Shown piece by piece: positions 9,018 through 17,240 of a DNA stretch of 64,000 bases. Where the stretch lies: assembly GCF_009906855.1 (NCBI RefSeq), contig NZ_CP047650.1:4774001-4838000 (forward strand), written 5' to 3'. A program made the position numbers and the translations under genes. This DNA is from Xylophilus rhododendri. Lineage in GTDB: Bacteria > Pseudomonadota > Gammaproteobacteria > Burkholderiales > Burkholderiaceae_C. Within the stretch, counting starts at the first letter, position 1; the number at the start of each line of letters is the position of its first letter. Below the pieces are notes generated by a model. It saw nothing but the letters and a program-made list of their open reading frames with translations. It ran no database searches and was not told where the DNA came from.

Positions 9018-9989
9018 CTATTCGGTGGCCTTGATGCCTGCGTCCCGGATGACCTTGCCGTAGCGGATGATTTCGGCCTGCAGCAGGGCGGCGAACTGCT
9101 CGGGTGAGCCGCCGCCCGCGCCCACGCCGGTGGGCTCCAGGCGGGCTTCCATTTCCTTGCTTTTCAGGCCGGTGTTGAGTTCCTGGTTGATCCGGGAAAC
9201 GATGGCCGGCGGCACGCCGCGCGGGGCCACCAGGCCGTGCCAGGCGACCACGTCGTAGTCGGGCAGGCCGCTCTCGGCCACCGAGGGAATGTCGGGATAG
9301 GCCGCCAGCCGTTGTTTGGTGCCCACCGCCAGGGCGCGCAGCTTGCCTGCCTTGACGTGCTGCATCAGCGCCTCGGTGCCGGCGAAGAGCATGTCCACGC
9401 TGCCGGCCAGCAGGTCGTTGACGGCCGGGCCTGTGCCCTTGTAGGGGATGTGGGTGCACTTCACCTTGGCCATGTCCATCATGTAGGCGGTCACCACATG
9501 CAGGTGGCCGCCCGCGCCGCTGGAGGCATAGGTGAGCTTGCCCGGCTCCTTGCGCGCCAGGGCCAGCAGCTCCTGCAGGTTCTTCGCCGGCACCTTGGGG
9601 TTGACGCACAGCACATAGGCGCCGCGCGAGAGCTGGATCACCGGCGCGATGTCCTTGACCGGGTCGAAGTGCAGCGGATAGAGCGCCGGGTTCACCGTGT
9701 AGCTGCCGGCCACCAGCAGCAGGGTGTAGCCGTCCGGCGCGGTCTTGACCGCGTATTCGGTGCCCAGCAGGCCGCCGGCGCCGGGGCGGTTCTCCACCAC
9801 CACCGACTGGCCCAGGCGTTCGGTGAGCACGCCGGCCGCCACGCGCGCCATGAAGTCCGAGCCGCCGCCGGGCGTGAACGGGCAGATGATGCGCAGCGGC
9901 TTGTTGGGAAAGCCCGTCTGCGCCCGCGCCAGGGGCGCGAAGGCGGCGGCTGCTGCTGCGGCGGTGAAAGTGCGGCGATCGAGGGTCAT
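9018..9989 (-). CDS. Bug-family (TctC) periplasmic solute receptor
   Basis: A 323-aa periplasmic binding protein of the tripartite tricarboxylate transporter receptor family. It begins MTLDRRTFTAAAAAAAFAPL, a twin-arginine-like signal (residues 1-24), followed by the family motif PFTPGGGSDFMARV near residue 40 and NRPGAGGLLG near 70. The start at 9989 has AGGAG eight bases upstream. It lies between acnD and prpC on the same strand, 23 nt from acnD, which suggests uptake of a propionate-generating acid, possibly a methylcitrate-like or dicarboxylate ligand. No TctA/TctB membrane subunits are present. Confidence 0.93.
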   Translation of the reverse strand: MTLDRRTFTAAAAAAAFAPLARAQTGFPNKPLRIICPFTPGGGSDFMARVAAGVLTERLGQSVVVENRPGAGGLLGTEYAVKTAPDGYTLLLVAGSYTVNPALYPLHFDPVKDIAPVIQLSRGAYVLCVNPKVPAKNLQELLALARKEPGKLTYASSGAGGHLHVVTAYMMDMAKVKCTHIPYKGTGPAVNDLLAGSVDMLFAGTEALMQHVKAGKLRALAVGTKQRLAAYPDIPSVAESGLPDYDVVAWHGLVAPRGVPPAIVSRINQELNTGLKSKEMEARLEPTGVGAGGGSPEQFAALLQAEIIRYGKVIRDAGIKATE

Positions 9990-10041
9990 GCGGCTGTCTC
10001 CTGTCGGTGGTGTTCTATGGACACCCAGGAAGCTGGAGCCC

Positions 10042-11211
10042 TCAGGTCCGCTCGGCAATCGGTACAAACCGCAGGTCTTCCGGGCCGGTGTAGTTGGCGC
10101 TGGGGCGGATGATCTTGTTGTCGATGCGCTGCTCGATCACATGCGCGGCCCAGCCGGCGGTGCGGGCGATGACGAAGAGCGGGGTGAACATGGCGGTCGG
10201 CACACCCATCATGTGGTAGCTCACGGCGCTGAACCAGTCGAGGTTGGGGAACATCTTCTTGGCGTCCCACATCACCGTCTCCAGGCGCTCGGCGATGTCG
10301 AACATCTTGCGCGAGCCGGCCTCGTCGGAGAGCTTCTTGGCCACTTCCTTGATGACCACGTTGCGCGGGTCGCTGACGGTGTAGACCGGGTGGCCGAAGC
10401 CGATGACGACCTCCTTGGCCTCGACGCGGCGGCGCACGTCGGCCTCGGCCTCATCCGGGCTGTCGTAGCGCTTCTGCACCTCGAAGGCCACCTCGTTGGC
10501 ACCGCCGTGCTTGGGGCCGCGCAGGGCGCCTATGCCGGCGGTGATGGCCGAATGCATGTCGGAGCCGGTGCCGGCCACCACGCGGCAGGCGAAGGTGGAG
10601 GCGTTGAACTCGTGCTCGGCATAGAGGTTGAGCGAGACATGCATGGCGCGCTCCCAGCTCTCGGAAGGCTTGTGGCCGTGCAACAGGTGCAGGAAATGGC
10701 CGCCGATGGATTCGTCGTCGGTGTCGGTCTCGATGCGCACGCCGTTGTGCGACCAGTGGTACCAGTACAGCAGCATGGAGCCGAGCGAGGCCATCAGCTT
10801 GTCGGCGATGTCGCGGGCACCGGGAACGTTGTGGTCGTCCTTCTCAGGCACCACGCAGCCGATGGCCGAGACGGCGGTGCGCATCACGTCCATGGGATGG
10901 GCGGCGGCGGGGATGTTCTCCAGCACGGTGCGCACGGCGGCCGGCACGCCGCGCAGGGACTTCAGCTTGGCCTTGTAGCCGCGCAGCTCGGCCTCGGTGG
11001 GCAGCTTGCCGTGCACCAGCAGGTAGGCGATCTCCTCGAACTCGCAGCGGGTGGCGATGTCCAGGATGTCGTAGCCGCGGTAGTGCAGGTCGTTGCCGGT
11101 GCGGCCCACGGTGCACAGCGCGGTGTTGCCGGCGGTGACGCCGGACAGGGCGACGGATTTCTTGGGCTTGAAGCCGGGGGTGGCGGTGGCTTCGGGGGTG
11201 GTCGTGCTCAT
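10042..11211 (-). CDS. prpC: 2-methylcitrate synthase PrpC
   Basis: Condenses propionyl-CoA with oxaloacetate to 2-methylcitrate, first step of the methylcitrate cycle. The 389-aa protein begins [20 protein letters not shown] and has the citrate-synthase-fold landmarks: TGRTGND-like N-terminal segment, GPKHGGANE with the active-site histidine and [14 protein letters not shown] with the second histidine, as in short methylcitrate/citrate synthases. It is the first gene of the minus-strand set and faces the regulator gene across a 142-nt promoter region with repeated TTGCGAA-type sites. No prpB lies beside it. Confidence 0.95.
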   Translation of the reverse strand: MSTTTPEATATPGFKPKKSVALSGVTAGNTALCTVGRTGNDLHYRGYDILDIATRCEFEEIAYLLVHGKLPTEAELRGYKAKLKSLRGVPAAVRTVLENIPAAAHPMDVMRTAVSAIGCVVPEKDDHNVPGARDIADKLMASLGSMLLYWYHWSHNGVRIETDTDDESIGGHFLHLLHGHKPSESWERAMHVSLNLYAEHEFNASTFACRVVAGTGSDMHSAITAGIGALRGPKHGGANEVAFEVQKRYDSPDEAEADVRRRVEAKEVVIGFGHPVYTVSDPRNVVIKEVAKKLSDEAGSRKMFDIAERLETVMWDAKKMFPNLDWFSAVSYHMMGVPTAMFTPLFVIARTAGWAAHVIEQRIDNKIIRPSANYTGPEDLRFVPIAERT

Positions 11212-11247
11212 GTGGCGGTCTCCGGTGCAAATCTGTGGTTGTGCTGC

Positions 11248-11338
11248 TTCGCAATCTACGCAAAATAGCGCTCCGCGTGAATAGCTGAAAGGGCGAAGAT
11301 TTGCGAACGCTGACAACAAAGCTTGCGAATCCTGCGAA
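11248..11338. promoter_or_regulatory. candidate regulator-binding sites between prpC and its regulator
   Basis: The divergent intergenic region contains five copies of a TTGCGAA-like heptamer: TTCGCAA (11248-11254) and TACGCAA (11258-11264) in one orientation, and TTGCGAA (11301-11307), TTGCGAA (11323-11329) and CTGCGAA (11332-11338) in the other. RamB/PrpR-type regulators bind TTTGC/GCAAA-like sequences, so these are plausible operators for the adjacent regulator, controlling both prpC and itself. The sites are seen; binding is inferred. Confidence 0.55.
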
Positions 11339-11353
11339 TAACGGGGTGGCCCC

Positions 11354-12757
11354 ATGAGGAAGATGTTCATGGGCGTGCGCCTGCGCCGCCTGCGTGCCGA
11401 GCGCGGCATGACCCAGGCCGCGCTGGCCCAGGCGCTGGACCTGTCGCCCAGCTACCTCAACCAGCTGGAGCAGAACCGCAGGCCGCTGACGGTGGCCGTG
11501 CTGCTGAAGATCCAGCATGCGCTGGGCGTGGACATCCAGGAGTTCTCCGAGGACGAAAGCTCGCGCCTGGTGGCCGGCCTGCGGGAGGCGCTGGCCGATC
11601 CGGCCGAGTCGATCACGCTGCCGGAGCTGCAGGAACTGGCCGCCCAGATGCCGGCGCTGGCGCGGGCGGTACTGGTGCTGCACCGGCGCAATGCCGCCCT
11701 GGCGGACCAGGTGGAGGCGCTGACCCTGCGCCTGGGCGACGACCGCACCGAACTCGGCGTGCCGCAGGCCACGGCCTTCGAAGTGGTGCGCGACTTCTTC
11801 TTCGCCCACGGCAACTACTTCGATGTGCTGGACCGCGCGGCCGAGGCGATGGCCGCGAAGCTCGGCACGGCCGTGGGGCCGGACTGGCTGGCCCGGCGCC
11901 TGCAGCGCGAGCACGGCGTGAGCATCCGCCTGGAAACCATGACCGACAGCAAGCGCCGTTTCGACTCCGCCGCGCGTGTGCTGCACCTGCCCGCCGGCCT
12001 GCAGCCGGCGCAGCTGGCCTTCCAGCTGGCCACCCAGCTCGCGCTGGCCGAGCAGGAGGAGGCCATCACCCGCCTGACCGACGCCCCCACGCTGCAGCAG
12101 GACGAGGCCGCCCGCAAGCTGGCGCGCATCGGCCTGGCCAACTATTTCGCGGGCGCGCTGCTGCTGCCCTACGGCGAATTCCTGCGGGCGGCCGAGGAGC
12201 TGCGTTTCGACATCGACCTGCTGGCCCAGCGCTACGGCGTGGGTTTCGAGACGGTGTGCCACCGGCTCAGCACCCTGCAGCGGCCGGGCACGCCGGGCGT
12301 GCCCTTCTTCTTCGTGCGGGTGGACCGGGCGGGCAATATCTCCAAGCGCCAGTCGGCCACGCATTTCCACTTCAGCCGCACGGGCGGCACCTGCCCGCTG
12401 TGGAATGTGTACGAAGCCTTCGGCCAGCCGGGGCGCATCATGCCGCAGCTCGCGCGCATGCCCGATGGGCGGGTCTACCTCTGGATCGCCCGCACCGTCA
12501 CCGGCCATTCGACCGGCTTCGGCTCGCCGCAGAAGACCTTCTCGATCGGCCTGGGCTGCGATGTGCGGCACGCCGGCCGCATGGTGTATGCCAAGGGCCT
12601 GGACCTTCAGGACCCGGACGTGGCCACGCCCATCGGCATGGGCTGCAAGATCTGCGAGCGCGAGAGCTGCGCCCAGCGCGCCTTCCCCTTCGTGGGCCGG
12701 CCGCTGGCGGTGGACGAGAACCAGAGCCGGTTCGCGCCCTACGGCTTCAGCCCCTGA
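11354..12757 (+). CDS. short-chain fatty-acyl responsive regulator (PrpR/RamB-like, XRE + DUF2083)
   Basis: A 467-aa transcription factor. Residues about 6-62 form an XRE helix-turn-helix ([20 protein letters not shown]), the middle carries the IrrE-like/DUF955 region, and the C terminus is the DUF2083-type sensor domain. In Mycobacterium tuberculosis PrpR this sensor binds acyl-CoA and a [4Fe-4S] cluster. Cysteines sit at GGTCPLW, LGCDVRH and [10 protein letters not shown], a plausible Fe-S ligand set. It is divergent from prpC, so control of the methylcitrate genes is likely. The ATG at 11354 gives the longest reading; the ATG at 11369 is preceded by AGGAAG and may be the real start. It is not the Fis-type PrpR of enterobacteria. 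Confidence 0.88.
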   Translation: MRKMFMGVRLRRLRAERGMTQAALAQALDLSPSYLNQLEQNRRPLTVAVLLKIQHALGVDIQEFSEDESSRLVAGLREALADPAESITLPELQELAAQMPALARAVLVLHRRNAALADQVEALTLRLGDDRTELGVPQATAFEVVRDFFFAHGNYFDVLDRAAEAMAAKLGTAVGPDWLARRLQREHGVSIRLETMTDSKRRFDSAARVLHLPAGLQPAQLAFQLATQLALAEQEEAITRLTDAPTLQQDEAARKLARIGLANYFAGALLLPYGEFLRAAEELRFDIDLLAQRYGVGFETVCHRLSTLQRPGTPGVPFFFVRVDRAGNISKRQSATHFHFSRTGGTCPLWNVYEAFGQPGRIMPQLARMPDGRVYLWIARTVTGHSTGFGSPQKTFSIGLGCDVRHAGRMVYAKGLDLQDPDVATPIGMGCKICERESCAQRAFPFVGRPLAVDENQSRFAPYGFSP

Positions 12758-12766
12758 GCGGGCGGC

Positions 12767-13747
12767 TCAGGGCTTGGCGGTCTTCTTGATCTCGGCGGCC
12801 AGGGCCTCGAACTGCGGCCTTTCCTTGGCCACGAAGGCGCTGACTTCCTGGGTGTTCATGTAGCGGATGGTCAGGCCGCGGCTGCTCATGAAATCGGTGA
12901 AGGACTTCTCCTGCATGCCCTTGGCGAAGCCGTCGTGCAGCTGCTTGACGACCTCGTCGGACATGCCGGCCGGCCCGCCGATGGCGCGCCAGGTGCCGAT
13001 GGACAGGTCGATGCCCTTCTCCTTGAGCGTGGGCACGTCGGGCAGGATGGCGCTGCGTTTGTCGGCCATCACCGCGATCACCCGCATCTTGCCGGCCTGC
13101 ACCTGGGGCAGCACCTCGGGCGGGCTGGCCACGAAGGCCTCGATGAAGTTGCCCAGCAGCGCCTGCACCGTGGGTGCCGAGCCGTTGTAGGGAATCTGCA
13201 GCAGGTCCACGCCGGCCTTGTTGGCGAAGGCGGCGGCCGACAGGTGCCAGATGTTGCCGAAGCCCGAGTTGCCCACGCTGATGCGGCCCGGCGCGGCGCG
13301 CGCGGCGGCCAGGAAGGATTCGAGGCTGTCGTACTTGGAGTCGGCGGAGACCACCAGGCAGGCCGGATCCTCGTTGACCATGATGATGGGGCGGAAGTCC
13401 TTGCCGGAGAAGGTCAGCGGCTGGAACACCGGCAGGGTGAAGATCTCGGAGGTGTAGGAGTTGAGGAAGAGCCCGTTGGCCGGCTTGATCGCCGCCTGCG
13501 ACAGGCCCACCGCGCCGCCGGCGCCGGGCAGGTTGAGGACCACGACGGTGCGGTCCAGGTGCTTGCGCGAGGCTTCCATCAGCGCGCGGAAGGTCAGGTC
13601 GGTGCCGCCGGCCGGCGGCACCGGGATGATGAAGTTGATCGGGCCTTCGGGCAGCGGCGCCGCCCGGGCTGCCGCGGGCAGCAGGGCGGCGATGCCCGTC
13701 AGGGCGAGGCTGGCGCAGAGGGTGCGGCGCTGGAACTTGGGGGTCAT
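12767..13747 (-). CDS. Bug-family (TctC) periplasmic solute receptor
   Basis: A 326-aa receptor with signal peptide (residues 1-30, ending AAARAA), then IIPVPPAGGTDLTFRAL, a variant of the PPGGxxD motif, and NLPGAGGAVG. It is the last gene of a minus-strand set with dhaL, dhaK and the DapA-like gene, 73 nt after dhaL, so it probably captures the substrate of that pathway. It is more diverged from the other five receptors in this window in the ligand-binding loop. Its stop is 10 nt from the convergent stop of the PrpR-like gene. Confidence 0.9.
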   Translation of the reverse strand: MTPKFQRRTLCASLALTGIAALLPAAARAAPLPEGPINFIIPVPPAGGTDLTFRALMEASRKHLDRTVVVLNLPGAGGAVGLSQAAIKPANGLFLNSYTSEIFTLPVFQPLTFSGKDFRPIIMVNEDPACLVVSADSKYDSLESFLAAARAAPGRISVGNSGFGNIWHLSAAAFANKAGVDLLQIPYNGSAPTVQALLGNFIEAFVASPPEVLPQVQAGKMRVIAVMADKRSAILPDVPTLKEKGIDLSIGTWRAIGGPAGMSDEVVKQLHDGFAKGMQEKSFTDFMSSRGLTIRYMNTQEVSAFVAKERPQFEALAAEIKKTAKP

Positions 13748-13820
13748 GTCTTGTCTCCTGCTGGTTTTATGCGGATCTTCTGGCGGGCTTTCGGGGCTGG
13801 CCCGCCGGCAGCTTCATGCC

Positions 13821-14444
13821 TCAGAGCGCCTGCACCAGGCGCTGCACGGCGACCATGCCGGGGTCGTCCAGGCCCACGCTGCGTTCGGCGAACATGCGGG
13901 CCCGGCCGATGCGGTTGGGCTGGTCGCGCAAGGTGTGCAGCGCGGCGTCCGTGGCCTGGCGCGCGGTGGCGGCGAGCGCGGCCGGCGAGGTGTCGGCGGC
14001 CGACTGCAGGGCGCGGGCGATGGCGTCGATGCTGTCGAGCATGGTCTTGTCGCCCGGCTTGGCGCCGCCGCGTTGCGACAGCGCCTGGCCGATGCGGTCG
14101 AGCAGGGCGACCAGGGCTTCGCGGTCCAGCGCCGGGGTGCCGGCCGTGGCCTTGGCCGCTTCCAGGAAGGCCACGGCCAGCAGGGTGCCGAAGCTGGACC
14201 CCGAAGCCTTGGCGCAGGCCTGGGCGCAGGCCTTGAAGAGGCTGGCCAGCGTGGCGGACGGCGCGGCCAGCACCGGGGCCAGGTGCTGCGCGCAGCGCGA
14301 CAGGGTGGTGCCCAGGTCGCCGTCGCCCAGCCGGGCATCGAGTGCATTGAGTTCGGGCGCGGCGGCCTCCATGGCCTGCGCGCAGCGTTGCAGGCCGGCG
14401 TGCACGGCGGGCAGGTCGAGTGGGTGCAGGGTCTCGGTCGTCAT
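13821..14444 (-). CDS. dhaL: dihydroxyacetone kinase ADP/ATP-binding subunit DhaL
   Basis: A 207-aa DAK2-domain protein that binds nucleotide and phosphorylates the keto-substrate held by DhaK. DARLGDGDLGTTL near residue 37 provides the Asp cluster that binds Mg-ADP/ATP, and GGAKPGDKTMLDSI near 125 is the second signature. The start at 14444 shares its A with the dhaK stop (TGATG) and has GGAGGG upstream, so the pair is translationally coupled. No PTS subunit DhaM is present, so the kinase is probably ATP-dependent and may act on a sugar other than dihydroxyacetone, such as a tetrulose. Confidence 0.92.
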   Translation of the reverse strand: MTTETLHPLDLPAVHAGLQRCAQAMEAAAPELNALDARLGDGDLGTTLSRCAQHLAPVLAAPSATLASLFKACAQACAKASGSSFGTLLAVAFLEAAKATAGTPALDREALVALLDRIGQALSQRGGAKPGDKTMLDSIDAIARALQSAADTSPAALAATARQATDAALHTLRDQPNRIGRARMFAERSVGLDDPGMVAVQRLVQAL

Positions 14445-15442
14445 CACACCCTCCAGAACGGGCAATGGGCGGGGGCCCGCAGCAGGCGTTCGAGTTCGCT
14501 GTCGAGCTTCAGCAGGCTGAGCGAGGCGCCGGCCATTTCCATGGAGGTGGCATAGCGCCCCACCAGCGGCATCACCGGCACCACGCCGCGTTCGCCCAGC
14601 ACCTGCGCGACGCGGCGGTAGAGGATGTAGAGCTCCTCGTGCGGTGTGGCGCCCAGGCTGTTGACCAGCACCGCCACCCGGTCGCCGCGGACCAGCGAGA
14701 GTTCGGGCAGCAGCTGCTCCAGCATCTCGTCGGCCAGGCGGTCAGCGGTCTTCAGCGGACCGCGCCAGATGCCGGGTTCGCCATGGATGCCCATGCCGAA
14801 CTCGATCTCGTCCTCTGCGATGCTGAAGCTGGGCTGGCCCGACTCCGGCACGATGCAGGGTGTGAGCGCCACGCCGATGGAGCGGCAGCCGTCCGCCGCG
14901 CGGCGGGCGGTGTCGGCCACCTCGGCGAGCGAGGCGCCTTCGGCCGCGCGGGCACCGGCGAGCTTGTAGGCATAGACCAGGCCGGCCACGCCGCGGCGCT
15001 TCTCACGCTCGGCCAGCGGCGCGCTGGCCACGTCGTCGGCCACCCGCACCGACTGCACGGGCACATCGTCCATCTCCAGGAACTCCTGGGCCATGTCGAA
15101 GTTCATGCGGTCGCCGCCGTAGTTGCCGTAGAGCAGCAGCACGCCGGCACCGCCGTCGGCGGCGCGCGCGGCCTCCTGGCAGTCGGCCACACGCGGGCCG
15201 GCGAAGACGTTGCCGACCGCGCAGGCGTCGAGCAGGCCTTCGCCCACGTAGCCGAGGAACACCGGCAGGTGGCCCGAGCCGCCGCCGGTGACGATGCCGA
15301 CCTTGCCGGGCAGCGCGCCGCCGGCCCGGGCGATCACCCGGCCGTCGTCGCCCAGGCGGCGCAGCGCCTCGGGATGCGCGGCGACCAGGCCGTCGAGCAT
15401 CTCGTCGACATAGGCCGCGGGCTGGTTGAGGATCTTCTTCAT
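14444..15442 (-). CDS. dhaK: dihydroxyacetone kinase substrate-binding subunit DhaK
   Basis: A 332-aa subunit that binds the keto-sugar covalently through a histidine. [16 protein letters not shown] is a typical start; GGGSGHLP gives His58, [11 protein letters not shown] gives Asp111, and MGIHGEPG gives His220, the expected hemiaminal-forming residue. All three key residues are therefore present. It overlaps dhaL by one base and follows the DapA-like gene by 26 nt. The family also includes erythrulose and other tetrulose kinases, so the physiological substrate cannot be taken as dihydroxyacetone from sequence alone. Confidence 0.93.
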   Translation of the reverse strand: MKKILNQPAAYVDEMLDGLVAAHPEALRRLGDDGRVIARAGGALPGKVGIVTGGGSGHLPVFLGYVGEGLLDACAVGNVFAGPRVADCQEAARAADGGAGVLLLYGNYGGDRMNFDMAQEFLEMDDVPVQSVRVADDVASAPLAEREKRRGVAGLVYAYKLAGARAAEGASLAEVADTARRAADGCRSIGVALTPCIVPESGQPSFSIAEDEIEFGMGIHGEPGIWRGPLKTADRLADEMLEQLLPELSLVRGDRVAVLVNSLGATPHEELYILYRRVAQVLGERGVVPVMPLVGRYATSMEMAGASLSLLKLDSELERLLRAPAHCPFWRV

Positions 15443-15468
15443 GGGAAGCGTCGCGCGGCTGCGGCGGT

Positions 15469-16358
15469 TCAGTTGTCGAAACGCAGCACGTTGACGATCT
15501 CGCGGCGGATGTGGGCCGCCTGCTCGTCCGAGGTGGCCGGCATGGGCATGCGCGGCAGGCCGGTCTCGCAGCCCTGCAGCGAGAGCGAGAACTTGATGTT
15601 GGCCGGCAGGTTGTCGAAGGCGATGGTGTTCCAGAAGCGCAGCAGGGCTTCGTGGATCTGCTTGGCCTTGGCATGGTCGCCGGCCTGCACCGCGTTCCAC
15701 AGGTTCACGCAGACGCCGGGCACCGCCGCCGGGTTGGCGGCGATGGTGCCGTGGCAGCCCAGCACGAAGGAGGGATAGAGCAGGGCATCGACCGCGCTGT
15801 AGACCTTCTTGCCGGCGGGCAGGTCGAGCAGCAGGTCGGCCATCAGCTTCAGGTCGCCGGCCGACTGCTTCACGCCGATCACGCCCGACATGTCGCGCAT
15901 GATGCGCAGCAGCAGCTTGGGGCTGAGGTAGTTCCAGGGCACGACGTTGTAGATGATCACCGGGAACTTGGTGGCATCGCACAGCGCCTTGAAGTGCTTG
16001 TAGGTGGCGTCCTCGTCGGGCTTGAAGACGTAGTGCACCGGCGTGACCTGCAGGCCGGCCACCGGCAGGTGGGCGATGCTGCGCACCCGGGCGATGGCGT
16101 CGCGGGTGCTGTTGACGATGATGCCGGCCACCACCGGAATGGCACCGGCGACTTCCTCGCAGGCGATCTCCATCAGGCGCTTGAATTCGTCCGGCGAATA
16201 GGTGTGGCCCTCGCCGCTGCTGCCGCCCACGCAGATGCCGTGGACCTTCTTCTGCACCATGAAGCGGCAGACGCCGCGGAAGGCTTTTTCATCCACCTCG
16301 CCGTCGGCGGTGAAGGGCGTGACGATGGGGGGATGATGCCGGTCAGGTCGGAACTCAT
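15469..16358 (-). pseudogene. dihydrodipicolinate synthase/KDG-aldolase family protein, interrupted by one frameshift
   Basis: DapA-superfamily Schiff-base aldolase or dehydratase. The start MSSDLTGIIPP at 16358 is followed after 11 codons by a C-run one base short (GGGGGG at 16327-16332, plus strand); adding one base continues as IVTPFTADGEVDEKAF and yields 296 residues, normal for the family. The GGSSGEG motif near residue 45, the Tyr in IIYNVVPWN and the Schiff-base Lys in GVIGVKQSAGD are all present. Because all else is intact, sequencing error is likelier than decay. With DhaKL and a Bug receptor next to it, it probably cleaves or dehydrates a sugar-acid intermediate rather than making lysine. 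Confidence 0.87.
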
Positions 16359-16407
16359 GGCGTGCTGCTTTCGTTGGGCGGAGTGAAAAGACAGGCGCAT
16401 GATGATC

Positions 16408-16428
16408 TGACATGTCTGTGACATGTCA
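16408..16428. promoter_or_regulatory. candidate operator of the divergent GntR regulator
   Basis: A perfect dyad: TGACATGTC, spacer TGT, then GACATGTCA. It sits between the DapA-like gene (start 16358) and the GntR gene (start 16503). GntR/FCD regulators bind short inverted repeats in just such divergent regions, so this is probably the operator. The dyad is observed directly; its role is inferred. Confidence 0.65.
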
Positions 16429-16502
16429 CGGGGAAATCCCTTGATGCCTTCGGATCACCGTACGGCGGCGTGCACGCGACAATCGCATTCAGGAGCCCAC
16501 GA

Positions 16503-17234
16503 ATGCCCGCCAAGAAGCCGCCGACCGAATCGATGATCCCCGCCGCCGCGCCGGCTGCCGCCGATGCCCCTGTGTCGTCCAGCCTGAGGACGCTGGCCTA
16601 CGAGCGTTTCCGCCAGAACATCATGGGCGGGCAGTTGAAGGCGGGGCAGTTCGTCTCGCAGCGCGAGCTGGTGGACCTGCTGCAGGTGCCGCTGGGCGCC
16701 GTGCGCGAGATGATTCCCCGGCTGGAAGCCGGCCGCCTGCTGCTGACCGTGCCCAAGCGCGGCCTGCAGATCGCCCATGTGGACATGCGCCTGATCCGCA
16801 ATGCCTTCCAGGTGCGCACCATGATCGAACGCGAGGCGGTGCAGGCCTATCTGCGGCAGGTGAGCGAGGCCGAGCTGTCGCAGGAGGAGTCCCGGCACCA
16901 GGCCATCCTGGACCGCGCCTTGTCAGGCAGGCCCGATCCGGCGCTGGACCAGGACGGCCTGGCGGTGGACTGGGCGCTGCACGACCGCATGGTGGACAGC
17001 CTGGGCAACGAGATCCTGTCGGACATCTACCGGGTCAACAGCATGCATGTGCGCATGATCCGGCTGGAGGCGCCGCTGGTGCTGCCCGAGCGGGTGATAC
17101 CGGCGATGCAGGAGCACCTGCAGTTCATCGGCCTGCTGCGGGCGCGGGACGCTGAGGGGGCGGTGCGGGCGATCGAGGCCCATATCGACCAGTCGCGCCA
17201 GCGGGTGCTGAGCGCGATGCTGCGGATGGGGTGA
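16503..17234 (+). CDS. GntR-family transcriptional regulator (FadR/FCD type)
   Basis: A 243-aa regulator. The N-terminal winged helix (about residues 30-95) contains YERFRQNIMGGQLKAGQFVS and the recognition region SQRELVDLLQVPLGAVREMI. The C-terminal FCD ligand-binding domain (about 100-235) has the Arg/Glu/His pattern (RTMIEREAVQAYL; HDRMVDSLGNE; EHLQFIGLLRARD) used to bind a metal and a small carboxylate. The start at 16503 is preceded by AGGAG. It is divergent from the DapA-like/dhaKL/Bug genes and likely regulates them in response to a pathway acid. Confidence 0.92.
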   Translation: MPAKKPPTESMIPAAAPAAADAPVSSSLRTLAYERFRQNIMGGQLKAGQFVSQRELVDLLQVPLGAVREMIPRLEAGRLLLTVPKRGLQIAHVDMRLIRNAFQVRTMIEREAVQAYLRQVSEAELSQEESRHQAILDRALSGRPDPALDQDGLAVDWALHDRMVDSLGNEILSDIYRVNSMHVRMIRLEAPLVLPERVIPAMQEHLQFIGLLRARDAEGAVRAIEAHIDQSRQRVLSAMLRMG

Positions 17235-17240
17235 ACGGCC

